From: Neodontobutis hainanensis
Taxonomy: Eukaryota; Chordata; Actinopteri; Gobiiformes; Odontobutidae
Direction: 5' to 3'
Assembly (NCBI GenBank): GCA_024349245.1
Contig: JALDNG010000008.1
Span: 5,030,001 to 5,094,000 of the forward strand
DNA length: 64,000 bases
Under the pieces are notes generated by a model that was not told the DNA's origin, searched no databases, and worked only from the letters and a program-made list of their open reading frames with translations. Shown piece by piece: positions 38,101 through 50,404 of the stretch. Every line of letters begins with the position of its first letter. Within the stretch, counting starts at the first letter, position 1. The translations under genes and the position numbers were made by a program.

Positions 38101-39117
38101 CTCAGGGACCTGAGAAGTGCATAGACGACATCTGAGTTGAATGTTGAGAAACAAAAAGAGTTAAGGCTGAGTTATTAGAATGGCTTTAGAGTGACTCACG
38201 GTGATGCGCCAAGTGCATTTACTGTTGGGTTTGTAGAAGTTTGGAAACGACTCACTGCCAACAAAACCTGAGTCTGCAACCAGGTCTCCTCCACAGTTAA
38301 ACACAGGCCTGTGATTAGGGAAAGAGAACAGAGTACAGCTGAGCTATGAGTTAAAGAAGATTTTTTTTTTCTGAAGCACATTTGAAGCAGAAGGCCATTC
38401 AAACTTTTATCAAAATGTTAAACAGAGCAAAAACAGTAATAAGAAGAATTTGTTAAATAACCGGTAACTGAAAAACAATTGTAGAAAATTCAACAAAGGA
38501 TGTCTACATTTACAGTCTGTTATTACAAAGTTTATTGTCTTAAACTGTGTATCTGGCAAATTTCTCAATAATAACTGTGGGAAGCAGGGAAGGCTGCCAA
38601 AGAATCCTGTTTATATGAACGTAAGCAAAACATTTATCACTCATTAGGCAAAGAAGAGCAAAACTGCACAGCCACGGTCAGAACAAACTAAAATAAAGAA
38701 GAATGCCTCAGACCAGAACCCCAGCAGAGTCAGACGCCTGCTGGTTACAGCCAAACATCCCGAGTGAGTGCCAAGTTGCTCTGATTCAACCCCACAGGCA
38801 GACGCAAAAAGCATTAACATCTGGGGCAGTCAAAATGCTTCATATCAGGAGCCAGAAGTCATCAGGACAACTCTGGCCATTCAAACAGGAAAGAATGTAG
38901 CTAAAAAGCCCGAAAAGAATTTAGCAATGTGTTTTTTTAAAGTTGTTTTAATGAAAATAAATTTTGTGTTCAACTATGGAAAAAAGATTGATGATAGTTT
39001 AGAAGTCATTATTCCCAGTGTAAAAACCTACCTGGCTGGTCCGGCCTCCTGAGCCCTCGTCCATCCCAAAAGCACGGACAAGCACAAGAGTCCACGAACG
39101 CAACCCCTATACATCAT
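35147..39117 (-). CDS. pcolce: Procollagen C-endopeptidase enhancer
   Basis: Secreted extracellular-matrix protein that boosts C-propeptide removal from fibrillar procollagens by BMP1/tolloid proteinases. Nine coding exons on the minus strand: 39032-39117, 38200-38308, 37851-38109, 37198-37322, 36975-37111, 36554-36891, 35611-35688, 35358-35528, 35147-35277, giving 477 residues (human PCOLCE 449). Signal peptide at 1-22 (GLLCLSVLLGWTRA). CUB1 starts at C34 (NCGGDLVADSGFVGSESFPN) and CUB2 at C156 (TCGGKMTKSQGEVMTPNWP). A Pro/Thr-rich linker spans about 270-350. A C-terminal NTR domain (CAKACKRVGTIKTSFCASEF onward) ends NISNQPC. The exon 4 donor, ATG|GTCTGG, is weak. PCOLCE2 is the main alternative; the long Pro-rich linker favours PCOLCE. 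Confidence 0.9.
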
Positions 39118-39250
39118 GATGCACTCCGAGCTGCAGGCAGTGGCCGGAGAGGGAAGGAATGGTAGCAGAAGATCAGAGAGGTGTGGGACAGAGGGGGGAG
39201 GAGGAGGTGGAGGAGGAGTAGGCGTCCCGGGACTGAGAGGGCGGGAACAA

Positions 39251-39273
39251 GGGGGGGGGGGGGGGGGGGGGGG
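39251..39273. repeat. Poly(G) tract of 23 bases upstream of pcolce
   Basis: An uninterrupted G run on the plus strand, about 135 bases upstream of the pcolce start codon, close to a G/A-rich run (39190-39240). Such runs are length-unstable and can form G-quadruplexes. Assembly length may be unreliable. Confidence 0.85.
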
Positions 39274-42200
39274 TCTTATGCTGGACGGACAACAACAGTA
39301 AAAAGTGCGCCATGAAGGGGGATGACGTGACCAGTGGGGTTTAATTAGAGACAGATGCTTCTCTGGAATAACACTGGTTTCGACAAAGGGCCGTCTAGGA
39401 AAAAGGGGTTTGTGGAATAGTTGTGGCGGAGCTTTTGTGGAATGTTCGAGAATGTTTTTTGCACTACAAACAGATTTCTTCTTCCTGCTGGAAACTTTAC
39501 AGCCAATGAGACCTAAGGTTGTAAAAGTAGAGGCAAGGCCAGAGGGAGTCAGCGCTCAAAAAGGGTCATAAATGATTACATTGCAGCAGGTCAAACGTGA
39601 CACCTTTAATCTGCAAATTCCTTTGGGGAGTATCGTCGGACAAGGTGCAATTTATCTTTAAAAGAGTGGAAATGTAAGGCTTATTATTTTTCAGGTTTCA
39701 TATTTAGAGGTAAAAAGTGTCATTGTGTCTCTTTTAATAAAACCAATGACTAAATGGTAACTTCCACAAAAGAACAATAATGAATTTTCTTGTGCCGTGT
39801 TTCCGTAACTCCCATGAGCTCCTTTGGCACCATCTTAGCCAGAAAAGTGTCTATTAGTCCCCCTTCAATCTCAAAAAAAACAAGAAGATGTGGGAGTTTT
39901 CCTGCTGTTGTTTTTCTGGCCTAGATATGAGGCTTGTGTAAGGAAGACGCCACAAACTCATTTTAAAGACTACAGAGCCATGACACCTTGATCAAAGCAT
40001 GATGGCAAGACTGTAAAAAACCCAAGGCACAGTCTCAGATTACATGACTGGATCACTTTCTTTGGCCTTGCTGACTTGGAAACCTTCTACATGTAATGAT
40101 TTAAAGGCTTTGACATGTTCATCTGTAATAGGGATTCCAATAGCAGGAGCAGGAATGACGTGCTGGATCTGCTGGTGGAGAGCACAACTCACAACTGTCA
40201 TTTGTGGGAGTATCAGTGACCTAAGCAGAAATCTAAGTTAACCAACTAGATTTCTGAAAAACACTCTTTACCAATCTGTCAAGTTAAGTGTTCCATTCCT
40301 TGAGTAAAGTCTGAGGGGAAGAGCAGTGGGAGGATGTGGCTGGTGAGGGGAGATATATATGATGAGAGGCTGGGGCAAGAAAAATGGAAAACAAACAGAG
40401 AGAGTGAGTGAATAATTGTTTTCAAATGTATCTTGGATGGAGATCATGTTTCCGATCGAAGGCATTACTGTAAGAGAAGTTTATCTCATACAGCTATTTA
40501 GGCAAAAATAAACATTGGCAAACACTAACGCTGCAGGGGTAACAGACCAAAGCTGATGATTTCATGGCTGTTGTATATCTATGTGTCCTCTGTAATTGTG
40601 GCTTTATGGGTAAAAAAAAAAAGGTCTTCCAGCCAGACCTTGGAAATACAGCGAATCACATGCACAGACGACGATAAAGATAGAAAATTGTAATACGCAG
40701 TAGATCAGGGTTAGGGCTTGTTTTATCATCGGCTCTGAACTATTGTGAAATGTTCTCAGTGTGTCAGAAAACCCAAAGCACTTCATCTCGAGCTTTTCCA
40801 TCAGTGATACACTCATTACTGTCCTGAGCTGTAGTGCTGTGATGATGTGTCTCTGAAGAGTTAACACCAAAAAAGTGAGTGTATGGTATCAGATTATAAA
40901 AGATATTCTCATTTTCTATGCATTCTTTCCCTCCTCATTCCACCATTGTAAACCCCCAAAAACTCTACAAATCAACTCATGTGTATGTTGTAACACATAT
41001 TCTATAAAATAAATTAACATATGTTCCATTGTCATTATCAATATTTATTTAATGATCAGTGACTGTGTTGATTCAAATGGTCAATAAAGCTGGTAGTAGT
41101 CATTGCACGTAGGTTAACTCTGGATAACTAATGTGCTAATCCACTTGAATGGCAGCTGTTAAACTCTGTTATAGCTTGCAGGTAACAATTATTCGTCCTG
41201 ATTGCTCCACATTATGAAAACAAGTCGTCCAATCCATCCATTATCTTAGTTCCTTCTGAGTGCAGGGCTGCTGCAGTGGCTTTAGGGATCTACTACACTG
41301 TTATAATGACGCCTGGTGGTGCAGATTGGGAATTGCAATGTAGAAGCTGTTTTGTAATAAATTGTTCAGATTCACTCAGGCCTAACTTTGTATTGTTCAA
41401 GACAAGGACATGGCCTTTACGCCTTGTAATGGAGTGAAGGTCAGGGATTGTTGTGAACTCTTATAAAGATTACTTTATGTAATCCCTTTAATGACAGTTT
41501 AAATAGTTTGCGTCCAGTGACTTTGAATTTCTAACCTATTAATATTTTACTCTTAAATTAATGTTGACATTTGACCTTATGTCCTGTACTGTCGCTGCTG
41601 TCTGAATAACAATTTTCAGAGTGTGATGTTAAACCGAGAGTATAACTTTTACAGATCTTAAAGCCTATTTTGAGACTTTTATACGACGGTGAGCCGACTT
41701 GGAACCAATGAGCACGTCATCTAAAATGGCAGTTCAATTCATGAAACACATTTTGCCTTTGTACTGTTAATACATTTATACTTTTTCAGACATGTCTTAG
41801 TGGGTCCCACAACACACACTCACAAATCAAAAGAAGCACACACAAACTACACGTCATCACAGATACTGTTTTCCAATATACATATATTTCATGATGTTCA
41901 TCAATATAATAAGACATTGATAGATTTACACTACAATTATTATGTACTTCAGTTTTTCATTCAGCTTCCTCTCCTTTAAGTCGAGTCAACCTTGTGTAGA
42001 TTCTAATCCCAAAACCTGACAACAACATAATGAATCTATCAATAAATAAAAGCAACCAGAAAGTAAAGATAAAAGTAAACTGGCCACATTGCCTGTGAAG
42101 GTCCGGCCCTGTCCCTCCTAAAAGGCCAGAGCAACAGAAGCAACGTGGTCCATCCTAAAAAATATAAAATAATTAAAACTATTCCACAAAGTAAGCAAAA

Positions 42201-45200
42201 CCTCTCCTTAAAAATAAACTTTTTTAAAATAAAATAAAACATTTTTAGATAGAAACAGCAAATCTGATGTAAACCGTAGAATCATTCTAAGCTTTCTGGA
42301 CAAATTGAAGGTAAAAATACTTTTTTTCCCCCATTTACTTCCCATTTCCTTTACCACCAGTGCTTGCACACCAACAACTCAGTGACATCTGGAGTTATTA
42401 GAAAATTGATGCAAACGCAAAAAGAACAATATTTGGTTCAAAATGAATTATATGACATAGAATATTGTGTGGTTATAGTCCTCCAATGAACATTCAGAGA
42501 CTCAAAAGGGTCCCTCCTGAAGCTGCGTTCAAACCATTTGGGAGCGACACTGGATTGTAGCTCATTTCTCCCCCTGATTTTAAAAACCCAATTACAAGTT
42601 GGAGTTAAACTGGAAGCCACCAAATGACTCGAACACAACTAAGATGAGATCCCTGAACATTTCTCAAGGTTGACATAAAACAATATTCTCATGTTTCTCA
42701 ATATTCATGTTCCCATTCCACCAAAAATGAACAAACCACAACAGAAAAAAGTGCCACGGTGGTAAAACATATGTACACTTTTGTTTTTTTGTTTTTCCAT
42801 ACAGACAAAAACAAAGCAACCAAAACAAAAAAAGAAAAAGAGAGCACTCACTTTCATTTTCACCATCGTGACCAATTGGCTGAGCACTCACAGGACAACA
42901 GCTGGATTTATGGGAAACACAGAAGTCCTACCCCAATCAGTAGTGTTGTGTCACTTCAGTGGTATACTCCTGCAGGATGGCTAAACGGGCCGCATTTGTA
43001 ACCCTGTCACGATTTAGTATTGCCATAAAACCCCCAAATATATATTTTTTAAAATCTTCACATATAGTTTGATAAATACTTTTAAATCTCAGGATATAGG
43101 ACCCCCAAAACACCCCCCGTGTAACAACACCAAACAATGCAGCTTCTTTTTAAGCATTTTCTTATCTAGTTCAACTTGGTAGCACTATAGAGACAGAAAA
43201 ACAAAAGAGTTGTGCTATTTATAAGTTACAGAATCGTGTGTTGAAAAAAGAAGCTCTTTAGACCTGGATTGACAGAAAGTTGAAGGGGGGGGGCTGTTTT
43301 CTCAAAGCATGCGCTCCACATGATTTGGTTTAATTGCATATGCTGGAATGGCACTTTCACAAATGATGTGTAAGGTCTCCATCGAAACAAGGAGTTAAGC
43401 CTTTTAAAACACACTAGGGTCATGTGTACAACCTGTTCTTTCTTTCTTGTTTTTGATGGCAATTGGCAGCTTAAGCAAAAATCTGGTCTTTGGTAATCTT
43501 TTTACGTTTTTGTTTTGTTTTTTTGGATGGGGTATGTCTAGGAATAGTCAGATGGTTTTGAAAGAGGACTGGCTGGCAGAACGAAAACCTCTCTGCTTGT
43601 GTGGTCAAGGAAACAACGTCGTGACATCACTCTAAGATTTAAGCGGCCTAATCTGGTGGGATAAACTAGGGATATTCCCGAGACCGGGCTATTCTAACAC
43701 ACACATAGACAAGCACAGCGAAAGGGGAGCAAGCTGCTCTATTCAGCTGGTGGGCAGTTAAAAGGCTTGACACAATACACAGCTAGTGATGGTTCCCAGC
43801 AGCCATATTCATCTGTGGCAAAAAACTTTGCTTTGCAGGCCTACTCACTTCAAGCTTAACTGGAATTTCTAAACATTATAGACTTATTTTTGACCAAAGC
43901 CCTGGCTCAAAAATCACCTAAAGGTACAATAAACCTGGAAAAACAACTTGGAGAAGTAGTAGGTATGGTAGTTCAAGAGCAAACCCGGCTAGGGCACCAA
44001 TGAAAGAAACAACTGCAATAACAACAGCCTCTCCCTTAATGCTTGGCAGTGTACAACGCATAGAGCTGAATTACAAAAAACACAGCAGGCACGGGTAAAG
44101 AAGAACTGATTACTCACTTCCTCTTTACCTGCCTATTTGACACAAAAATATACTATAATAAAAAATATATTCTATTGTTTTTAAAAAAAGAAAAAGGCCT
44201 TAACTAGAGGGAGAACACTGAGAGAGAACTGCTAATGCTACTCTTTAAGGTGAACGTCGCTGAACTAAACCCCAGCCAGCACTGAATGTATTCTTCAGTT
44301 GTATATTCCTGGATTTGCAAATAAGGCTGAATTGTTTGTATCTGTGCTTAAGATGGAGAGTGTTTGCTGCTTGGGTATCTCCTAGAGGCAGGCTTGTGAC
44401 CAGCCAGACAGCGCCATCAAAAACAAGGTAGTTTGTGCATTTGAAACAGATCCCTTGCCTGCACTCAGCCACCACCCTACACTCAAAGTGTAAGGCTGGG
44501 TTTAATCGTGAATGTTCCGCATTAACTAAGAGGAGTGACTGGATACTAAGGCTTTTTGTGTCAATGAAGGCCTGTGATAACTGACTTTATGGAAACTGTG
44601 TGTCACGATACCATTTCTCTTCAAGCCCATGTCCACATCAACATTGCCTCAGTGTTACTAAATTAAATCTTTCTAGTTTTCCTATCCTGGCTATCCTAAA
44701 CTTACTCTTACAGCTATTTTTGTGTAACTATTTACTCGATTTGTGTGTATGACCAACCTTTTTCGACACAGGTGTATTTTTTTTTAAAGATTTTCATGTG
44801 CTACAGTAAGAGCTTTTGCACTACACTGCAATGAAGGAATGTTCTCGAAATAAGACACTACGCAATATTTCAACAAAAGAAACATCTACAGACATTGGTC
44901 CAACTATACTATGGCAGTTTTAAACTTATTCAGAGTTACTGAGGTGTTCAAGCATGCTAAAAGGCAAAGGAGTTTAAGAGTTTTAAGAGCCTATAGGGGA
45001 GCAACATTAAAAGTATTCCTGAATCCGACTTAAGGGACTGGGACTTATGACTAGAGATGTATTTCAAGATTCATGCAGTGTTTGTATGATCATCAGGAAA
45101 AGGCTATTCTCCAATAAGCCAGCTAAGTAAAAATTTCTTTCACTTTAAGGACTGACTTTAGAAAGGTTTAGGTGACAGTGTCTCCTTAGTTAAACTGTGC

Positions 45201-45752
45201 AAATACACACTGAAAAACTATTAGAGTAAGCTGGGGACGGACAGATGATAAGAACATGCAAGTTACACATTTTGAATAATAGGCAGTAGTTAACGCTGAA
45301 GCATACGTGAAATTAATACAAAAATGATAAAATTACAAAATGCACACACACACGCACACACCTACAAAAAAACAGTATATATCAGAATAAAAGTCTACAA
45401 AGAACTATATATATCAGTTATGTAACAATTATCGCCAATCGTTGTTTCCTTTTCTGCTGTTGCATCGTCACAAGTGTTTGGTTCTCAGTAGGCATGGCAG
45501 GTTCGAAAAGCCAAGAGTACCCAGAAAGGAGACAGGGCCACAGACTCACAGGACAAATACGACAGGGGTCCAGAGGCGAGGTGGTGGAAGTGGGGGAGCC
45601 ACGGGGCCCTGAAGGGTTTAGGGGTGTTTTTTCTATTGAGGCTATATCAGGGAGATATATCAGAAATGAGCAATCAGTGATCAATTTGTCATCAATTTGA
45701 GGGTTTTTCTGGAGCAAGGAAGTTGGACAGACTGGGGTAGGATCATCCCTTC
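39274..45752. other. pcolce-vamp2 interval, probably containing a long vamp2 3' UTR
   Basis: No coding exon recognised on either strand in 6.5 kb. The part nearest vamp2 is presumably its 3' UTR on the minus strand; a minus-strand AATAAA (TTTATT at 41044-41049) is one possible end, which would make the UTR over 4 kb. A short fish-repeat fragment lies at 41230-41275. All open frames here are short, lack family resemblance and are best ignored. Confidence 0.5.
41230..41275. repeat. Possible fragment of a dispersed fish repeat
   Basis: The string AATCCATCCATTATCTTAG followed by GAGTGCAGGGCTGCTG resembles the 'ccatccattatc' start of a dispersed fish repeat. Very short, recognised from memory only. 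Confidence 0.25.
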
Positions 45753-48700
45753 TTAGGTGCTGAAGTACACTGTAAAAGAAGGAACAGAAGACAAGTGATG
45801 AAGTCTTGTGTGCGCTATTTATAATGTGTTATGAGTTCAGCAGAAACACCCATATATTCCTAAAAGGTTCCACAAATGTGTTTAATGTGTTTTCTAAACT
45901 TATAATACTCTCGCTTTCAATTATAATGTTGTTCGATTTATAATAGGCTGATCAATATTATGAATGAGGTGATACTTTTTTTTAAAACACTACACTCCAT
46001 ACATTGTAGCTACCTCCTTGTGAAACAAACTGTAATAACATGTATCTACATAGTACGTACATAATGGAATTAAGTGTACTCACATTGTTGGTAGGGTATG
46101 TATGTACTATGTAGTTACATGTTATTACAGTTAAACAGTGTGTTACATTGTACTCAATGAAGCAGATTCAATGTATCAAGTGTATTGTAAAATAGTGCGT
46201 TTCCTGCTATAATTATAGATTCTTACCAATAATGACGATGAGGACAATCACACATATCACACCCAGGATAATCATCATCTGTAAGAACAATGCAAGAAAG
46301 CCATTAGAGGAACATTCAAATGATTTGCATGCATTCACTAATTTACTAGAAGCCACATCTTGAAAATGACAGTGTACTTACCTTAGCATTTTTCCACCAG
46401 TATTTATTCTTCAGTTTGGCAGCACTGGTCTCAAACTGAGAGGCTCCAGCCTGCAGGGCATCAGCCCTATCGTCCAGTTCTGACAGCTTTGAATCACGCT
46501 CCAGAACCTTGTCCACATTTACACGCATGATATCCACCACCTTGGGAAGCACACAACACTTTTTCAGTATCTCAACAGAGACACTGATGACTGACAGCCA
46601 TCGACCGTCAGGTAAAGTTCAGCCATCTCTGTCATGAAAGGTTCAATCTGACATGAACTGAACATAGTACAACATCCTTTGGCTTCAAAAATTGACACTT
46701 ACCTCATCAACCTGCGCCTGTGTCTGCTGCAGACGGCGGTTGCTGGTGAGGTTGGGAGGTTGATTCCCTCCCTCTGGTGCAGGGGCGCCAGCAGCTGGGG
46801 CAGACCTGAAGAAACAGACAATCCCTTTTTCTGACAGCACCGCACACGCAGACCTTTATTCACATTCTGTTATGAAATGTGTTAACTTGTGACAGAAATA
46901 CTCTCTTAGCTCCTCTCCTCGACACAGTTACAGACTGACTGTAATTATCAACTGTCCAAATACATATTAACTTTATTAATATAATAATAAAAATGATTTT
47001 AAATTTGCCTTTTTGTTTGTTTCTTATCATCTGAGATCAAGGAGACACAGATTTGCCGTGAGGACATGACACACATCTCGGTGTCTGTCATGTCTAATTG
47101 TACGGTTTCCTTTTTCACATCCTAGTCTCTGGACTGCTCTTATACCACAGCACCAGTAGCATCCTCACTGAATGACACACTGTTTCACTGAGCATGTCAT
47201 TTACACAGAAAAGGGAATGCGCTGTAAAAATGCCTTGCCTTAATGCTTCTACCTACTGAGCCTTTTGTACTAACACAATGACCAAAATAAATATATTTAT
47301 GACAAAAAACGTAACTGTATAAAGGGAAAAAGGGTATTTGCAATCTCATATGTGTCACTGTTTTAAAAATGAATAATGTCAATACTACTCAGTTCTGATA
47401 TTATTTTACAAATCTTGTTTGTTTTTTTACATGGTTATGGTTTATATGATTTCTGTTATTGAAAAATTATGCAAATGATTTAGCATGGGACTAAACTCTG
47501 TAGAAAGGTCACCTTAGTTTTTAACCTCACTCCTTCCTAATCCTCTAACAACAAATCCTGTTGCAATAGTTAGCCGAACGATGTCAATGCTTTGTTCAGT
47601 TTCATTAGACCACAGTGACTTTTCGGTCCAAGGTGTCCAGTGTAACGATATCCTCCTACTAGATTAAATATCAGCTTAATAGTCACATTAGTCAGAGACC
47701 GTTTGGGTTTCAATATTGTGAACAGAATTCAACAATCTACCACTACCAGCTGTTAGTGTACATGAGGAGACAGATTAATGGCATGATTTACTGATTTATT
47801 GACAGAAGAGATGCAATGTTCCAGTGTGCTCCTTGGCCTAATGACATTTTCGAGTGTGGCCAATGCCATAGAGAGACTGTCTTTTTGAGCCTCAGCACTG
47901 GAGAGCGACATTTCAGCACCGGACAGCGCCGCAGCAGCCTGGACCACAGACCGTGAGCTCGAGGCCTCACTGTCCCGACGTGGTTCCATCACAGTAGATA
48001 AAAAAACATAAAAGTAACACAATAAATACATAAATCACGGTCTCTAAAGTCTCTAAAATCATTGGTCTCTAAAAAACAGAGAGCGCATATTACGTCGAGG
48101 GCGGGGAAGTTCCGTATAGTGTCATATAGGCACGTAGCTGTACGCCATTTTACAAGAAAATAAACTTAAGTATCTGGAGAGGCTTTCGAGCAACGAGAGT
48201 AAACAGTTCAGCCCTGTTTATGAGCACATTTTACCAAGATTTTCCTGCTATGCATAAACTGACATACGAGATCATCTTCCCTCAGTCCACATTATACATC
48301 TGCATCATATGGCGATTAAAAAACAAACAAAAAAACGCACAGAACGATTTATTTTTACTAGATCGAGTCAACCCCGATTAAGCAAAGTGTCTGAAATATG
48401 GTCCGATATAAAGCTGGCCTCCCTCGTACCAGAATCGACGACATACAGTAGGAGGTTAGGCTATCCCCACCCCCCGCTGTAGGTTGCAAATATCACCTCA
48501 ACTAGGCCCGAGCCTTATTCACGGCTAATAACATCCGCGTGGGAAATAAGATAAGATATAATGGAGTATTCCTCGTAAAATGTTGAAGCTTTACATCCTC
48601 ATCTGTCTATTTAGATACGCAACCCGTCGGTTTTGAGGCTGCGAATGGTTTGGTCAGCATGCCCTTGCTGAATTAGCGTAATCTTCACCTGCTGGTGGCT

Positions 48701-49196
48701 AACACAAATATAAGCAAGGGCACAGGTAACGTGATGTTATACAATTAATAATGTCCGATGAGATGTGTCTCAAATGCAGTTTTAACTAGTCTATGATTAA
48801 CAGCACCGACGGTGTATTTTCAAACCAGTCCAAACTGGAAAAGTGCGTGCGCGTCGCTACACTAAACGACAAAATGAGCGACAGGCGACGGACCTTGTGT
48901 AATTGTACAAATAAAGAAAAGACAAATACGGGGTTCAAAAAGACAATAGCTGATGTTTCTGGATGCTCCAAGGTTAGGTCGACACGGTATAGGCTACATA
49001 CAAGTGGAAATTCAATTCAGGAGAAATTCACAGTCGTGATGTACTGTAGCCATTGACTAACATGGGGGCAGAGCAAGGAAAACCAAGAATCTGTTCAGGC
49101 ACAGTAGACACTCACAGCCTAACGGGACGTGTCGTGACGACGGTATTACCACTCAATACAATATAACTGGGTAAAAATCATCCTTTGTACTTACAT
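45753..49196 (-). CDS. vamp2: Vesicle-associated membrane protein 2 (synaptobrevin 2)
   Basis: R-SNARE of synaptic vesicles; pairs with syntaxin 1 and SNAP-25 to drive fusion. Minus-strand coding pieces: 49195-49196 (AT of the start codon), 46703-46805, 46382-46540, 46227-46278, 45753-45769, giving 110 residues. The start codon is split AT|G by intron 1. The N-terminus MSAPAAGAPAPEGG is Ala/Pro-rich. The SNARE motif follows (NLTSNRRLQQTQAQVDE, then VVDIMRVNVDKVLERDSKLS and ELDDRADALQAGASQFETSA), with the zero-layer arginine in VLERDSKL. After the juxtamembrane YWWKNAK comes the membrane anchor MMIILGVICVIVLIVII, and the protein ends VYFST. Full-length and intact. VAMP1 and VAMP3 are the alternatives; the N-terminus and the tail favour VAMP2. 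Confidence 0.95.
46029..46131. repeat. Long imperfect hairpin (MITE-like) in vamp2 intron 4
   Basis: Bases 46029-46062 and 46098-46131 are reverse complements at 32 of 34 positions, separated by a 35-base loop. Weaker similarity continues outwards on both sides. The arms begin ACTGTAATAACATGTA. Likely a non-autonomous palindromic transposon relic, within the intron between the SNARE/membrane exons and the last vamp2 exon. Confidence 0.65.
47753..47989 (-). CDS. Unidentified small ORF inside vamp2 intron 1
   Basis: 78 codons in one exon, starting MEPRRDSEASSSRSVVQ, then an Ala/Ser/Leu-rich probably helical stretch (LSSAEAQKDSLSMALATLEN) and ending INLSPHVH. I do not recognise it. The start has a good Kozak context (G at -3, G at +4). 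About 150-160 bases upstream on the same strand lies AAAATGGCG, a YY1-type motif often found at housekeeping start sites, with a TTCCG/CGGAA ETS-like site nearby, so it may be a transcribed unit. It is on the same strand as vamp2, between its exons 1 and 2. It could be a nested gene, an alternative first exon of vamp2, or chance. Confidence 0.35.
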   Translation of the reverse strand: MEPRRDSEASSSRSVVQAAAALSGAEMSLSSAEAQKDSLSMALATLENVIRPRSTLEHCISSVNKSVNHAINLSPHVH

Positions 49197-49280
49197 TTTC
49201 CTGGTTGTGGTGGCTGAGCAGCTGTGGAGGAAGCCGGACTGAAACTGTTAGCGCGTACTAAGTGCCTGGCAGATGGATGT

Positions 49281-50186
49281 AGATTGCCTTGTGCGCTCCT
49301 CTCTACCCTCTGGCACCCTTTCGTTGGTTATTGTGGCGCTTGCCTAAACTAGGAGGAGCACTGAATCTGCCACTGAAATATAAATCTCGCTTCAAAAGCC
49401 CCTTTCTTCCTATTTCTACGGCGATGCGGCACCTGCAGGCTATAATAAGAGCCTGGCGCTGTCGCTGTCCCTACAGTAATGAAGGTGTAATAAACAGCGC
49501 CTGGATTAGCTGGACAAAGATGGCTCGGTGACGTCAATCGCGGCGAGTTTCATGTTGAAATGGGTGGTCAAAGACTGAAAGTACGCCTTTGTAATGCTCT
49601 AAACAGCCGTGTTTGTTTGTAAAAGCCTGTTTGGGGAGCCTAAGAATGATTTTGTTTATTTGCACTAATTGTCAAAGCCACTGTTGAGTTGAGTTTAGAG
49701 CATCTAAAGAAGCTTATTTTGATAGCAAGTCTGTATGTCAACAAAATGGCGTTCGGAGAAAGGGGGTGTGGCAAGACTCGAATTAAAATACTGAGTTACA
49801 AAAGTAATACATATAGACGAGAGAGAAGTACAAACTAAAACACTGCAGAAGTTTATGTGTCTTATTCCCATCGTGGGTATGGGCCTGATGAGGCAACATC
49901 TAAAATTAGCAGTGCTAAATTATTATATATCTTTGGAAGAATTCATTGATAATCAGACTACATTAAACAATTTCAAATTTAAATCCCACTAACACATCTA
50001 AACTTCTCACTTATTTATGACCACAGGGTAAGTTTACAGGGGCTTCACACACTGGCCAAGTAAACCTCACGATTAATCATTTAATTTTCTTCAGGACAGC
50101 CTACAATGTACATTAGGCCTAAGCAGACATGCTTGTAACAGAATAAATAAATAAACAGCTCATTTCCATTGTCTGTAGTCCTATAT
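49281..50186. other. vamp2 promoter region and upstream sequence
   Basis: Sequence 5' of vamp2 exon 1 (minus strand), followed by plain AT-rich DNA. It includes a consensus CRE palindrome at 49529-49536 and a moderately CpG-containing stretch at 49260-49560. No coding exon seen. Confidence 0.5.
49529..49536. promoter_or_regulatory. Consensus CRE (TGACGTCA) upstream of vamp2
   Basis: A full palindromic cAMP-response element about 335 bases upstream of the vamp2 exon 1 donor. Promoter position and the neuronal role of the gene make CREB-family binding plausible; this is inference from the motif. Confidence 0.45.
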
Positions 50187-50200
50187 TGTACATGTTTTTA

Positions 50201-50346
50201 GTGGTGGGGGGAACCGGAGTACCTGGAGGAAACCTAAGCAGACATGGGCAGAACATGCTAACTCCACAGAAAGGCCCTGTTCTGGGAATCAAACCCAGGA
50301 CCTTCTGTCTGTGAGGCAGGAGTGCTAACCACTCTGCCACCGTGCC
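50201..50346. repeat. Fish SINE-like fragment
   Basis: Contains GGGGAACCGGAGTACCTGGA, AGAACATGCTAACTCCACAG, GAATCAAACCCAGGACCTTC and GTGCTAACCACTCTGCCACC, the wording of a dispersed repeat found in many fish genomes. It is not a functional tRNA. It abuts a Tc1 remnant on its right. Confidence 0.55.
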
Positions 50347-50404
50347 TTGGTTTTATCTGGTCATAACTGGACTATTTCAGCTCAAGGAGGACTTCATTAA
50401 TTGT

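Noticed and set aside
45418..45717. 99-codon minus-strand frame next to vamp2
   Set aside because: It lies in the presumed vamp2 3' UTR, has Pro/Ser-rich random composition and no family resemblance.
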